Source of the DNA: Candidatus Heimdallarchaeota archaeon LC_2
GTDB taxonomy: Archaea > Asgardarchaeota > Heimdallarchaeia > Heimdallarchaeales > Kariarchaeaceae
Assembly: GCA_001940725.1 (NCBI GenBank)
Contig: MDVR01000150.1
Location: forward strand, 1 to 26,771
Length of the DNA stretch: 26,771 nucleotides
Direction: 5' to 3'
The notes beneath the pieces are model-generated. The model saw nothing but the letters and a program-made list of their open reading frames with translations, made no database searches and had not been told where the DNA came from. This document shows, piece by piece, positions 16,468-23,911 of the stretch; positions within the stretch are counted from its first letter, which is position 1; every line of letters starts with the position of its first letter. A program made the position numbers and the translations under genes.

Positions 16468-17316
16468 ATGGACAAAGTGTCAAATCTATCTTACAAGGAC
16501 ATTGCTTTAAAATTAGTAAAAGATGTTTATGAGGATGGAAATCTAGACATTTTAGATGATATTATACATCCAGAATATACTTCAGATGTATACTACGGTG
16601 ATTACAATGATTTTGGTTCAGGAATTGATAACTTCAGAAAAAGAATAACTAAATGGCAAAAATCCTTTCAGGAAAAATATTCAATTAAGCAGATGATGGA
16701 AAATAACGAGGCTGCATTCTGTTATTATACCGTTAAAACAAAACAAATTGGCGATTGGTTTGGTAAAAAACCTAAAGACAAAACAGCAATTGTTGAGGGT
16801 TTTATCTTATTTAAAATGAAAAATAATAAAATTTTTCGTGTAATTCATAAATTCGATTTCCATGATTTATGGTCCCAACTCGGTTATTTAGTAGATGATA
16901 GTGAATATCAACTTCCGGAAGGACTATCTGCATCTGAAGAAATTCCTAAAATTGAACTTAATCAAACTCTAGTAAAAAAATTAGAAGAAAATTACTCTAT
17001 ATTACAGTCTTCAGCAATTCAGTATAAAGATTTATTACAATATGCGAGTTATGTTGGAAAATTTCTGGATATAAGTGAGAAGGGTATGAGATCTCTTGCA
17101 ATTTGTGTTATATTAGAATGGCAAAAAGAAATGAAAATGCATCAGAGCGATTTAACAGGACAATTACCTCAAGAACTGTTAATACAGACAATTGATATTA
17201 TGGAACGAGGGAAACAAAAATTAAAAAATTTGCTTATTTTACCCGATGATGCTGTTTACATTGATAAAATATTTGATAATTTAGTAAATTTTTTTGCTAA
17301 CGCTTATAGCAAGTGA
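16468..17316 (+). CDS. SnoaL-like (NTF2-fold) protein with C-terminal helical extension
   Basis: The 282-residue protein begins with a SnoaL/ester-cyclase-like NTF2 domain (about 1-140): ALKLVKDVYEDGNLDILDDI and HPEYTSDVYYGDY, then FRKRITKWQKSF, and VEGFILFKMKNNKIFRVIHKFDFHDLWSQLGYL, where a conserved 'D...LWxQLG' closes the domain. Typical members are single-domain, about 130 residues, and are polyketide cyclases or unknown enzymes. Here residues about 160-282 add an unrelated helical part (LVKKLEENYSILQSSAIQYKD, MRSLAICVILEWQKEMK, IDIMERGKQKLKNLL) that I do not recognise. The ATG at 16468 follows an AT-rich leader; no ribosome site. The gene appears to be transcribed alone. Confidence 0.75.
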   Translation: MDKVSNLSYKDIALKLVKDVYEDGNLDILDDIIHPEYTSDVYYGDYNDFGSGIDNFRKRITKWQKSFQEKYSIKQMMENNEAAFCYYTVKTKQIGDWFGKKPKDKTAIVEGFILFKMKNNKIFRVIHKFDFHDLWSQLGYLVDDSEYQLPEGLSASEEIPKIELNQTLVKKLEENYSILQSSAIQYKDLLQYASYVGKFLDISEKGMRSLAICVILEWQKEMKMHQSDLTGQLPQELLIQTIDIMERGKQKLKNLLILPDDAVYIDKIFDNLVNFFANAYSK

Positions 17317-17350
17317 AAACAATCTAATCCCAATTCTGAAATGATAATGT

Positions 17351-17358
17351 GTTTAAAT
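17351..17358 (+). promoter_or_regulatory. TATA box deciding the cupin gene start
   Basis: GTTTAAAT is centred about 32 bases before ATG 17387, which would start transcription near 17381. An in-frame TTG at 17363 lies too close to the box to be translated from this promoter. Confidence 0.45.
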
Positions 17359-17386
17359 CAGATTGAATTTTTCTAATACGGTAGAT

Positions 17387-17764
17387 ATGATTAATAAAGA
17401 AGACTTACAATGGGTATTCAACAGAAATTCTAATGCAAAAGCAATTTTAAGAAAATTGGGTGAAGGTATTGATACACGAATTTTCGTTGGAAAAGATACC
17501 ATGCTTTCTTTTGTCAGAATTGAGCCAAATACTCAAGGAAGTATTCATAAACATCCAGAGGAGCAATGGGGATTACTTCTTGAGGGTAAATGCATACGAT
17601 CACAAGATGGTATGGATATTGATATGGTTACCGGAGATTTCTGGTACTCTGCTCCAAATGTTTCGCATGGGATTAGAACAACTAACGAATCAGCAGTTAT
17701 TCTTGATATTTTTAGTCCTCCTAGATCCGCATATAGAACTGAAGGAACCGGATTTGAAGCTTAA
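17387..17764 (+). CDS. Cupin-domain protein
   Basis: The 125-residue single-domain cupin has a first motif containing FVRIEPNTQGSIHKHPEEQWGLLLEG (two His and a Glu as metal ligands, G-x5-H-x-H-x4-E form) and a second motif GDFWYSAPNVSHGIRTT (His ligand). It is a small mononuclear-metal barrel; functions vary from dioxygenase and isomerase to sugar binding. The ATG at 17387 is used because the TATA-like element at 17351-17358 would place transcription start just upstream of it; the frame could begin at TTG 17363 with eight more residues. It lies 70 bases after the SnoaL-like gene on the same strand, but the TATA box suggests its own promoter. Confidence 0.85.
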   Translation: MINKEDLQWVFNRNSNAKAILRKLGEGIDTRIFVGKDTMLSFVRIEPNTQGSIHKHPEEQWGLLLEGKCIRSQDGMDIDMVTGDFWYSAPNVSHGIRTTNESAVILDIFSPPRSAYRTEGTGFEA

Positions 17765-17903
17765 ATCATATTTGTAAAATTATTATCAGCTAACAATAAA
17801 ATTAATTTAATTCTTGCTGAGCTCATTTAATTCTTACATATCTTATACTATAGTTAACAAATCTTCTTATCGACACGTTTTCTTTGTGTTATAGTTAATT
17901 CTC

Positions 17904-18749
17904 GTGATCAGAACATTATTTTTGTATATCGCGTTCAGAGTCAAACTGCTATTTCAAGGATTTCGACTTACTATGATTGATGATCCATTTATCACAAATA
18001 TTCTATTTTTTCCTCGAAAGTCCCCCAAACCTATGAATTTACCTCCACATATACAAACGTTGGAATTTAAAATTCATGATAGTATTTCAATTGGTGGGAT
18101 TATTTATGTTAAAGAAAAATCGTTACCCACAATTCTAATGTTTCACGGGAATGGAGAAATTGCCGAGGATTATCGAAATTTCTATAATTTGTTCCATGAT
18201 TGTAATCTCAATCTTGCAGTTGTAGATTACAGAGGATATGGTTTTAGCTCAGGGAAACCAAATTTCTCGTCCTTAATTGCAGATGCTATTCCAATATTTA
18301 CTAAATTTCAGAAATGGACAGTAGAAAACAAGTTTTCTCCTCAATTATATGTTATGGGTAGATCCTTAGGAAGTATATGTGCTTCAGAAATTGGTTCTAA
18401 AAATCCTGAAGGTTTACTTGGCATCATCTTTGAAAGTGGTTTCGCAAGTTTACATAATATGATTACAAGATTGTTTGGTTATGAGAGAAAAGATATCACC
18501 ACAGATATGTTATCAGAATTATCTAATGATACGAAAATGAAGGCTATTACTAAACCAGTACTTGTTATTCATGGAACTGATGATATGATAATTCCTCACT
18601 CTGAAGGAAAATTAATTATTGATTCCTTAATTAATACAGTAGAAACCAGATTTGTATCAATATCACGTGCAGGGCATAATGATATTTTTTCTTTCACAAA
18701 TGAATATTCCAATGGATTGAAAGAATTTGTGGCTAAAATAAATGAATGA
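17904..18749 (+). CDS. Alpha/beta hydrolase, BEM46/ABHD13-like (serine peptidase S33-type fold)
   Basis: A 281-residue hydrolase. It has an N-terminal hydrophobic, basic helix (about 1-22: TLFLYIAFRVKLLFQGF) that may anchor it to membrane. The core reads LMFHGNGE (oxyanion region), VDYRGYGFSSGKP, the nucleophile elbow GRSLGS (Ser about 154), VIHGTDDMIIP (Asp) and GHNDIF (His). That sequence of motifs is characteristic of the BEM46/ABHD13 group. Substrate unknown. It starts at GTG 17904. A TATA-like TTATAG at 17889-17894 is only about 12 bases upstream and a second, TTATACTATAG, at 17843-17853 is further away, so the promoter is unclear. The T-rich sequence after the stop may end transcription before the transposon gene. 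Confidence 0.88.
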   Translation: MIRTLFLYIAFRVKLLFQGFRLTMIDDPFITNILFFPRKSPKPMNLPPHIQTLEFKIHDSISIGGIIYVKEKSLPTILMFHGNGEIAEDYRNFYNLFHDCNLNLAVVDYRGYGFSSGKPNFSSLIADAIPIFTKFQKWTVENKFSPQLYVMGRSLGSICASEIGSKNPEGLLGIIFESGFASLHNMITRLFGYERKDITTDMLSELSNDTKMKAITKPVLVIHGTDDMIIPHSEGKLIIDSLINTVETRFVSISRAGHNDIFSFTNEYSNGLKEFVAKINE

Positions 18750-18891
18750 TCTTTGGAAAAATAATTTAGAATTCTATCTCAAATATCAATTTAGTTCATG
18801 ATTTAAAATTGTATACTTATTTTATTTGTTTTATCTTTGAGTTCGTAAGGTCAAGAACACATTACTTTCAGTCACCTCTTTGATTCTGTAC

Positions 18892-18899
18892 TTAAATAC
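18892..18899 (+). promoter_or_regulatory. TATA-like element for tnpB
   Basis: TTAAATAC is centred about 26 bases before GTG 18922, with no SD sequence in between, the usual spacing for an archaeal promoter and leaderless start. Confidence 0.4.
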
Positions 18900-18921
18900 T
18901 TAAAATAACTAATATGAAACA

Positions 18922-20082
18922 GTGAGTATTCTTACGAGAACTTTGCGAGTTCAAGTTTATCCAGAAAAACAAATCAAAAAAGAATTAGAAAGAACTTTTG
19001 AAGAATATTCCAAAGCGGCTCAAGTTGCATATAACTACGCTTACACCAACGATACTTCTAATCGAATAAAAATTCATCATGCAATTTACAAATCTGTTCG
19101 CGAAAAGTCCTCACTCAATTCCCAACTTGTAATTAATGCAAAAAACAAGGCTGTTGATGTAATCAAGAGCTTGAAGGCAAAAAGAATAAAACGACTTGTA
19201 AATTTCTCCAATAAAATCCCCATTCGATATGATTACCGATCTTCAACCATATTTCATGAATCGAGATATGTGACTCTCTCCACAACTAATAAACGAGTGA
19301 CACTTCAATACTTTCTTCCTAAATGTTATCAACAGTATGTTGATTGGGAATTTCGTAGTTTTGAATTGTTGAAAAGAGGTAATAAACATTTTCTACATTT
19401 TGTTGTCAGAAAGTATTCTAAAGTAAAAGGAAAACATTCTGGTCAATTTATTGGCATTGATCGTGGTATAAAGCATATAGCAGTAACATCGCAAAATAAA
19501 TTCTACAATGGTATACGTCTTCGTGAGACAAAAAATCGATATTTTAGACTCAAACGTGGACTCCAGAAGAAAGGCACTCCATCAGCAAAGAGAAGATTAA
19601 AACAAATTGCTGGTAGAGAAAGACGGTTTCAGAGGGATCAGAACCATTGCATTACAAAAAAAGTCATTCAAAATATGAAATCAAATTCAACAATAATACT
19701 AGAAGATTTAATCAAAATAAGAAAAACTGCAAGATATCGTAAAAGATCAAGACAGAGTAGAGAACTGAATTCTTGGGGTTTCTATCAATTTCAAATTTTT
19801 CTAGAGTACAAAGCTAAAGAAAAAAATATTGAAATTATATATGTCGATCCTGCATATACATCACAACGATGTAATAAGTGTGGATATATATCTCGCAAAA
19901 ATCGGAATGGTCCTCATTTTTTGTGTACATCATGTGATTTCAATCTTAATTCAGATCTTAATGCTTCACGTAATATTGAAGATAAATATTTTGATGATGA
20001 ATATGTATTGAATAAACTAGCTCAGAAGGCTATAGGTTTTCTGAGAGGGGCTCCCGTCATTATCCCTATCGTAGCATCCTAG
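18922..20082 (+). CDS. tnpB: TnpB-type RNA-guided nuclease of an IS200/IS605-family element
   Basis: The 386-residue protein has the complete TnpB layout: an N-terminal helical/OB-like region (1-165), RuvC-I in FIGIDRGIKHIAV (Asp180), a basic helical stretch (LKRGLQKKGTPSAKRRL), RuvC-II in STIILEDLIKI (Glu261), a four-Cys zinc ribbon (Cys317, 320, 335, 338 in CNKCGY and CTSCDF) and RuvC-III in NSDLNASRNI (Asp345). All three acidic catalytic residues are present, so it is likely active as an RNA-guided DNase. In this family the guide RNA comes from the 3' end of the gene and the transposon right end. No tnpA lies nearby, so the element depends on a transposase in trans or is a domesticated copy. 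It starts at GTG. The hairpin at 20071-20092 covers its stop codon. Confidence 0.95.
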   Translation: MSILTRTLRVQVYPEKQIKKELERTFEEYSKAAQVAYNYAYTNDTSNRIKIHHAIYKSVREKSSLNSQLVINAKNKAVDVIKSLKAKRIKRLVNFSNKIPIRYDYRSSTIFHESRYVTLSTTNKRVTLQYFLPKCYQQYVDWEFRSFELLKRGNKHFLHFVVRKYSKVKGKHSGQFIGIDRGIKHIAVTSQNKFYNGIRLRETKNRYFRLKRGLQKKGTPSAKRRLKQIAGRERRFQRDQNHCITKKVIQNMKSNSTIILEDLIKIRKTARYRKRSRQSRELNSWGFYQFQIFLEYKAKEKNIEIIYVDPAYTSQRCNKCGYISRKNRNGPHFLCTSCDFNLNSDLNASRNIEDKYFDDEYVLNKLAQKAIGFLRGAPVIIPIVAS

Positions 20083-20092
20083 GATAGCTACA
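20071..20092 (+). ncRNA. Hairpin at the tnpB stop, candidate right end / guide RNA scaffold
   Basis: GTAGC-ATCCT pairs with AGGAT-A-GCTAC, a 10-bp stem with one bulged A and a tight CCTAGG centre, and the TAG stop lies within it. Together with the GGGGCTCCC self-pairing stretch just before it (20047-20055), it is where the scaffold of a TnpB guide RNA and the right end of the element would be expected. The true element end and guide start cannot be fixed from one copy. Confidence 0.4.
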
Positions 20093-20107
20093 AGAAAAGG
20101 TAACTTT

Positions 20108-20121
20108 AAAAGTATACTTTT
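20108..20121. other. 14-bp perfect palindrome followed by a T run
   Basis: AAAAGTATACTTTT reads identically on both strands, and T continues to position 20123. It follows the tnpB hairpin and could be a weak terminator or part of the element end. It sits in a 247-base gap (20083-20329) in which no gene is evident. Confidence 0.3.
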
Positions 20122-20299
20122 TTGAATGATCTAATAAGAAATATGAAATCAATTGATATTAGAATAAAATAGTATTTCATTCTAAATTGGGTTCATTTAA
20201 AATTTTAGGATGCCATGGTGATTTTAAAATATGAGGTTGGCAAATTCTTCTGTATCAGTAATGTATTAACTAATGATCCAAACTCAGTCATTCCAAAAG

Positions 20300-20308
20300 A
20301 CATATAAC
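20300..20308 (+). promoter_or_regulatory. TATA box for the 2OG-Fe dioxygenase gene
   Basis: ACATATAAC is centred about 26 bases before ATG 20330, preceded by a purine-rich AAAAG that could act as the TFB element. There is no ribosome site, so the transcript is probably leaderless. Confidence 0.5.
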
Positions 20309-20329
20309 AACTCTTTACTTTAATATTTT

Positions 20330-21058
20330 ATGAACCTTATAATTACTAGTCATAATATAAAGAATGAACTTGTAAATCCGGGATATTCAGTTATTCCGGC
20401 AGAGGAATTATATTTTTCTCCAGTATTAGATGAGGAAAAAGCCAAGTTTCTGAAGGATTGGAACAAATTAGAAATTGACAATCACATGATGGATGGTGGA
20501 AAGTACAGATTACGACGATATGGTCGGTTCACTTTCGATAATGAAACAGAGAAACTTGATTATCAAGGCGAGGTCAAATATTTTCAGACTGAAGAACTAA
20601 ATACTTTTGCAGGTGGTCAAGTAAGAAAATTTGCTCCACTATTTGATGAGACAGTTCAAAACAATTTTTTACGAGAGTTGATCCTTTTTGATTTTAACCA
20701 ACTTCCAATTAAAGATGAATTTCAAAATATTAAATGGAATGTAGGCATACACCAAATTCGAATTCTTGCTGAACCTGGAAAAAAAGGCCAACCTGCCCCT
20801 GAGGGAATACACAAAGATGGAGAAATGTACACAGTCCAGCATCTTATTGAAAGGAAGAATATCGAAGGTGGAGAAAATGCGGCTTATGATAATGATAAAA
20901 ATCGGATCGCCAAATGGATGCAATCACAAAGGTTTGATTCATATTATTTTGAAGATGATGTGATTTACCACAGTGTTAGTCAAGTAACTTCTAAAGATGA
21001 ATCTAGTATTGGTTATCGAGATGTTTTATTGATCGATTTTGATCCAATTAAAGATTAA
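20330..21058 (+). CDS. 2OG-Fe(II) dioxygenase family protein (PF10014-like, amino-acid hydroxylase type)
   Basis: The 242-residue protein matches the family that includes bacterial L-isoleucine dioxygenase. Visible signals are NVGIHQIRI, then APEGIHKDGE with the iron-binding His161 and Asp163, LIERKNIEGGEN, the distal His214 in DDVIYHSVSQV, and Arg230 near the end (IGYRDVLLIDF), positioned to hold 2-oxoglutarate. Members hydroxylate free amino acids or similar small molecules with O2 and 2-oxoglutarate. The substrate is not readable. It requires oxygen, relevant if the organism is from a largely anaerobic lineage. It precedes a homoserine-kinase-like gene by 27 bases, hinting at a joint role in amino acid metabolism. 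Confidence 0.82.
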   Translation: MNLIITSHNIKNELVNPGYSVIPAEELYFSPVLDEEKAKFLKDWNKLEIDNHMMDGGKYRLRRYGRFTFDNETEKLDYQGEVKYFQTEELNTFAGGQVRKFAPLFDETVQNNFLRELILFDFNQLPIKDEFQNIKWNVGIHQIRILAEPGKKGQPAPEGIHKDGEMYTVQHLIERKNIEGGENAAYDNDKNRIAKWMQSQRFDSYYFEDDVIYHSVSQVTSKDESSIGYRDVLLIDFDPIKD

Positions 21059-21085
21059 AAATATTCTCAAGTGAATTGAATAGTA

Positions 21086-22021
21086 ATGTATACAAATTTT
21101 AATTCTGTAGAAATTGAGGAAATTTCCCAAGAATACTCAATTGGTGAGATTATTAAATATTATCCAATGTCAGGTGGATTTACAAATTCAAGTTATTTTA
21201 TTCAAACAATGAAGCAAAAATATATTTTGACTATTAGTGAAGGTAAAACCGAACAACAAGTCGTGATGATTGCGAATTTATTAAATCATCTGCAACAGCA
21301 TCATTTTCAAACTAATGAAGTTATTCAATCAAGAAATGAAGAATTTGTTTTTCTATTTAATAACAAACCAATCTATTTGAAAAAATTTCTAGAAGGAACT
21401 ATTGCAGAGAAGCCGAATGTCAAATTCATTGAGCAATTAGGAACACAAATTGCAAAATTAAATAATATCCCCGTTCCAGATACTATAAGTTCAGTACATC
21501 CATACGGCCTATCGTATTTTGATGAAGTTATCTCAACAGATCTTGATCATCCATATATTGAGTGGCTTAGGACCAAATCAAATTATTTACAAGAATCTAT
21601 CCCTGATCATTTACCAAAAGGTCTAGTCCATGGTGATATATTTCCTGATAATTTAATCCAGACAGAAGGAAATTTGAAAGCGATTATTGATTTTGAAGAA
21701 TTCTCTAATTCTCCTAAGATTTTTGATTTAGGAATGGCCACAATTGGAATGTTCTCGGACTTTGATGCAATTGATATGAATATTCCCCGAGCCTTAATTA
21801 AAGGATATCAAAAAGTGAGGTTATTAGATTCTTTGGAGAGACAAAATTTGAAATTATTTATAATATATGCCGCAGTAGCCACTTCATTTTGGAGATTCCG
21901 ACAGTTTCATATCTTATTTCCCAACTTAGACAAATCAAGACGTTACGAGCAAATGGTTAATTTTGCCGACAGCTTTTTTGTTATGGATAATTATAAATTT
22001 ATGAGCGAAATTTTTGATTAA
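21086..22021 (+). CDS. Homoserine kinase type II-like phosphotransferase (APH/choline kinase fold)
   Basis: The 311-residue protein has the aminoglycoside-phosphotransferase-like kinase fold: a P-loop-like MSGGFTNSSYFIQT (28-41), YILTISEGK with the ATP-contacting Lys, the catalytic LVHGDIFPDNLI (His182, Asp184, Asn189) and the metal-binding IIDFEEFSNSPKIFDLG (Asp202). The GGxTNSxY start and the overall spacing fit ThrB2, which phosphorylates homoserine on the threonine pathway, although other small-molecule kinases share the pattern. ATG 21086 is 26 bases after a TATA-like TTAAAAATA at 21056-21064, overlapping the end of the dioxygenase gene, so it may have its own promoter. Its stop is 6 bases from the convergent purD. 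Confidence 0.78.
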   Translation: MYTNFNSVEIEEISQEYSIGEIIKYYPMSGGFTNSSYFIQTMKQKYILTISEGKTEQQVVMIANLLNHLQQHHFQTNEVIQSRNEEFVFLFNNKPIYLKKFLEGTIAEKPNVKFIEQLGTQIAKLNNIPVPDTISSVHPYGLSYFDEVISTDLDHPYIEWLRTKSNYLQESIPDHLPKGLVHGDIFPDNLIQTEGNLKAIIDFEEFSNSPKIFDLGMATIGMFSDFDAIDMNIPRALIKGYQKVRLLDSLERQNLKLFIIYAAVATSFWRFRQFHILFPNLDKSRRYEQMVNFADSFFVMDNYKFMSEIFD

Positions 22022-22027
22022 AATTTA

Positions 22028-23290
22028 TTAGATCTCATATTCTAACCCAATATCCGTCCTATATCTAATTCCATCAAAATTCTTTGGAATTATATTATAT
22101 ACATTCTCTCTTGCTTCAGATATTGTTTCCCCTGTCCCCACTATTACAAAACTCCTTTTTTTGGTTGTAATATATTTACCATTGATTTTATCGACATACG
22201 CAATTCTGAAATTATTTTCGATACCAGAGGGAATTGATATATGTTGACCAATTTGAGTATTTTCGGGAAAACCTTCGGGTACCAAATATAAGGCACAAGT
22301 AGCAGATTTAGTGAATTTTACTGTTTGATTATCAATTGAATTAGTAGACAAGGAGTCAATAAGATCCAATATTGGAGTTTCAAGTATAGCAAATATGTTG
22401 AAGGCCTCTGGATCTCCCATTCGTGCGTTGAATTCAATAATTTTTGGTCCATCTTCTGTAATCATAAATTGACCATATATTGCACCTTTGTAATCTCCAT
22501 TTTCTTTTTTCAAGGCTTTGAGAACATCCTTCATTATCTGTTTTGCTTCAATCAAATGATTATCACTTAAGTACGGAAGTGTATGATTTGTAAAACTACA
22601 CGAACCCATTGAGGCTGTATTTGGGCCTTTGTCTCCATTGAACGCCCTCTTGTAATCTTTGACAAGTGGTAGGAAAACTATCTGTTCGCCATTTGCAAAT
22701 CCTTGTAATGAAAATTCAACCCCTTTTACTATCTCTTCTATTACCACTTTTCCATCATTTGATATCAACAATTTTGCATATTCCAAAATTTCTTCTTTTG
22801 ATTTTAGATGATCCCCAAAAACTCTTACTCCATTGCCTCCTGTTAACCCATCTGGTTTAACTGCTACTTCGAGAGATTTATCCAAATAACTCTTAACATC
22901 CGATTCAGAGCTACATATGACATAATCAATGTTTCCATTTATTTCATTACGTGTAATAAATTTTCTCATATAGCTTTTACTGGCTTCAATTAGTGTATTT
23001 TTTGCTGATGGGCTAAATACTTCTATTCCAAATTCTTCAAGCCAATCACCTATCCCCTCCAATGAGGGTGATGTTTGTCCAATAATAACCAAATCTATTT
23101 GATTTAACCATTCATCCAAAAGTCTTTCATTTCGATTATACGGTGCTTCTAATACTCCAATCGAAATCTCCTTTATACCTGGATTGATTTTTGGTGCCCA
23201 AGTAATTATATTTGCATTACTTTTGATTAGTGCTAAAGCCCAGGCATGCTCCTTACCCCCACTGCCAAGCAGAAGTACTGTTTTGCTCAT
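22028..23290 (-). CDS. purD: Phosphoribosylamine-glycine ligase
   Basis: The 420-residue enzyme joins glycine to phosphoribosylamine with ATP to give GAR, an early step of purine synthesis. It shows the ATP-grasp set: the N-terminal GSGGKEHAWALAL, the ATP-binding VKPDGLTGGNGV (143-155), GVEFSLQGFANG, the DYKRAFNGDKGPNTASMGS signature (212-230) and metal ligands in IIEFNARMGDPEAF (285-297). The usual GGMG in the signature is ASMG here. Length suits the shorter archaeal forms. ATG 23288-23290 has a TATA-like GTTTTAAATGC on the minus strand (23313-23323) about 28 bases upstream. No other pur genes are in the window. Confidence 0.95.
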   Translation of the reverse strand: MSKTVLLLGSGGKEHAWALALIKSNANIITWAPKINPGIKEISIGVLEAPYNRNERLLDEWLNQIDLVIIGQTSPSLEGIGDWLEEFGIEVFSPSAKNTLIEASKSYMRKFITRNEINGNIDYVICSSESDVKSYLDKSLEVAVKPDGLTGGNGVRVFGDHLKSKEEILEYAKLLISNDGKVVIEEIVKGVEFSLQGFANGEQIVFLPLVKDYKRAFNGDKGPNTASMGSCSFTNHTLPYLSDNHLIEAKQIMKDVLKALKKENGDYKGAIYGQFMITEDGPKIIEFNARMGDPEAFNIFAILETPILDLIDSLSTNSIDNQTVKFTKSATCALYLVPEGFPENTQIGQHISIPSGIENNFRIAYVDKINGKYITTKKRSFVIVGTGETISEARENVYNIIPKNFDGIRYRTDIGLEYEI

Positions 23291-23429
23291 GATTATTCTA
23301 ATTTAATCTCGAGCATTTAAAACATTAAGTGAAAGACCATATTTTGAAAATAAGGGAAAGTAAGACTTAAAAAAAAAATTGTTCGATAAGCTATACATTT
23401 ACATACTTGAAATTAAAAAGACTCGTAAT

Positions 23430-23711
23430 ATGTGTTTAGAGTTAAAATTTAACATCGAAAATTTCGATAAATGGAAAACCAATTTCGAAAAAAATGTGGG
23501 ATTAAGAAAAGAACACGGATCAAGAGGTGCAATCGCATTCACAGATCCAGAAAAACCAAATGAGGTTACCATCGTTATAAAAGCAATGAACAAAGCTAAT
23601 ATGGCAAGAGCTAACGAAACAGGGGAGTTTCAAAGTGCAATGAAAGAATCTGGAATTGTTGGAGAACCTCAGATGAGATTCTTAAATTATGTGACTGAAG
23701 TTGATAACTAA
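23430..23711 (+). CDS. Small dimeric alpha/beta-barrel (ABM/cyclase-like) protein
   Basis: The 93-residue protein has the layout of small ferredoxin-fold barrel proteins related to antibiotic biosynthesis monooxygenases and 'cyclase' proteins: a first strand (MCLELKFNI), a helix (FDKWKTNFEKNVGLRKEHG), two strands around RGAIAFTDPEKPNEVTIVI, and a second helix (ANMARANETGEFQSAMKESGI) before a last strand (RFLNYVTEV). The D-P-x-x-P-N-E-V-x-I stretch is the most recognisable part. These proteins form dimers with a cavity; functions vary. An upstream TTG at 23379 would add 17 residues of unlikely sequence, so ATG 23430 is preferred. Nothing in the following 200-base gap is recognisable as a gene. 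Confidence 0.7.
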   Translation: MCLELKFNIENFDKWKTNFEKNVGLRKEHGSRGAIAFTDPEKPNEVTIVIKAMNKANMARANETGEFQSAMKESGIVGEPQMRFLNYVTEVDN

Positions 23712-23911
23712 GAATCAATATCATTAAATTCAAATGCTTCTTACCTGGATTTACAATACCATTTTCATTAACCGCTATATTTGTAACCCTTATTTATTAT
23801 AGAAAGAATAAATGAAACCACATTATCATCCAAAATCGGTTTTCAGAATAATTGAATACCGAATATAATAGAGGCTTTCATAGCAATTTCATTTTATAAA
23901 TATTAGATGGT

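Noticed and set aside
17460..17777. A second open frame inside the cupin gene
   Set aside because: It is a shifted-frame shadow; the cupin frame has clear metal-binding motifs.
18840..18860. GTTC...GAAC inverted repeat upstream of tnpB as a left-end hairpin
   Set aside because: Only four paired bases around a ten-base loop; chance is likely, so the left end of the element is left undefined.
20215..20307. A 30-codon frame (starting MVILKYEVGKFFC) between tnpB and the dioxygenase gene
   Set aside because: Too short for a confident call; its end overlaps the TATA box of the next gene and no ribosome site or homologous pattern is visible. It might be a relic of a disrupted gene.
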